Source: Nymphaea colorata (lineage: Eukaryota > Streptophyta > Magnoliopsida > Nymphaeales > Nymphaeaceae). From it: a DNA stretch of 64,000 bases. Positions 63,342 to 64,000 of the stretch are shown one piece after another. The position numbers and the translations under genes were made by a program. Location: contig NC_045140.1 in NCBI RefSeq assembly GCF_008831285.2, forward strand, positions 18,970,370-19,034,369. Reading direction: 5' to 3'. The notes under the pieces are model-generated. The model did not search any database. It was not told where the DNA came from and saw only the letters and a program-made list of their open reading frames with translations. Position 1 is the first letter of the stretch. Each line of letters opens with the position of its first letter.

Positions 63342-63593
63342 TTGGCTAGCCATTTTAGTTGGAGCTTTCGACAGCCAATTGCCACACGACAGAATGTGGT
63401 ACGATTCCTTGACCAGAATTTGCCGCCTAGTGGCACGAGATTGGAAGAAATCCTCATCTGTATTTTGTTTCCCGAATTTGATGGCTATTTCCGGTCTCCA
63501 TTACCACAAGAGGCAGAGAAATTTGTTAGTTTTGAGAAAATTTTGGAGGTACTGAAATGGATGGAGCAAGCGCATTGCCTCCTGTACCTATAA
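63342..63593 (+). other. Unassigned 83-codon frame downstream of RBM25
   Basis: The frame begins just after an in-frame TAG, with no ATG near its start. Its second half (LEEILICILFPEFDGYF, then LPQEAEKFVSFEKILEVLK) has the mixed composition of a real globular protein rather than of untranslated DNA, but I do not recognise it. It may be a fragment of a gene copied into the RBM25 3' region, an alternative exon or chance. It stops with TAA before TAACCCTTC. Confidence 0.2.
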
Positions 63594-63632
63594 CCCTTCA
63601 ACCCAATGTCTTGACGGTGTATTTTTCTTATT

Positions 63633-63638
63633 AATAAA
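63633..63638 (+). terminator. Possible RBM25 polyadenylation signal
   Basis: AATAAA lies about 830 bases after the RBM25 stop codon. It is a perfect consensus, but plant polyadenylation signals are loose, so an earlier site is equally possible. Confidence 0.25.
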
Positions 63639-64000
63639 AATTCCTTAGAAACTGTATAACTCTTCAAGAATAGTGGGTATAATTTGGATGTGAACACGAT
63701 AATGTTGACTTTCATTTTCTGCTAGAACATTAGCTTTCGTACGTATATGATATTTGAACAGTCGTATCTGAAATGAAGCCAATTGTGGAGTAGTGCGTGA
63801 GCAGAGACGTGAGACAATGATATGGTCTGTCATTATTTTTTACTAAAGTTAACATCATTTTCAAAGTATGGCTTTAACTAACGCCAGATCTAATCAAGGG
63901 CTCATTGCATATTAGGAATTGTTCCGACTACCTGGTGGACGATTTGTGCTACTCTAGCTGTATGATGAGTCTACGTACCGAAGAAAAAACCCGCCCGCGT

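Larger units (their letters stand above)
62806..64000. other. 3' UTR of RBM25 and downstream DNA
   Basis: This is untranslated sequence after the RBM25 stop, perhaps up to the AATAAA at 63633-63638. It contains an unassigned open frame at 63342-63593 (separate entry). The last 300 bases show nothing recognisable. Confidence 0.5.

Overview
The window is nuclear DNA from a flowering plant. Its genes have plant-type introns, and the set consists of plant-lineage families: an MBD9-like PHD protein, an HD-Zip class I factor, a plant tetraspanin, a TBL O-acetyltransferase, an AAE17/18-type acyl-activating enzyme and RBM25. The gaps are AT-rich and full of microsatellites, small inverted-repeat elements and short tandem duplications. 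Nothing in the sequence fixes the species. Some genes have GC-rich exons and others AT-rich ones, but I would not go further than 'angiosperm, not obviously a grass'.

Layout. 1-7465 (+): 3' half of an MBD9-like chromatin gene (three exons seen; the 5' part lies outside or is unrecognised). 9377-9834: GC-rich island holding a near-perfect palindrome. 12738-10571 (-): complete three-exon HD-Zip I gene (ATHB-1/HAT5 type, 273 aa), with a 28-codon upstream ORF in its leader. 13300-27500: long gene-poor stretch with small MITE-like elements, microsatellites and tandem duplications. 27803-28716 (+): two-exon tetraspanin (275 aa). 30326-30132 (-): 64-codon small basic protein. 30330-40890: gene-poor and repeat-rich. 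40892-43972 (+): two-exon TBL O-acetyltransferase (415 aa), followed at 44700-45635 by a decayed partial copy of its second exon, with a Tourist-like MITE between them. 53296-46118 (-): 14-exon acyl-activating enzyme in which every splice junction and phase fits except for one missing base in exon 12. 56651-62805 (+): seven-exon RBM25-type splicing factor (946 aa).

The genes do not form a pathway or operon. They are separate housekeeping or regulatory loci: chromatin (MBD9), transcription (HD-Zip I), membrane organisation (tetraspanin), cell-wall acetylation (TBL), peroxisome-linked acyl activation (AAE) and splicing (RBM25). I found no convincing undescribed multi-gene system. The observations most worth checking are the HD-Zip leader ORF, the one-base lesion in the acyl-activating enzyme, the inactivated TBL duplicate, the small protein at 30.1 kb and the palindromic island at 9.5 kb. 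All splice sites were assigned by eye from GT/AG context, reading phase and remembered family similarity; no alignment or database search was run.
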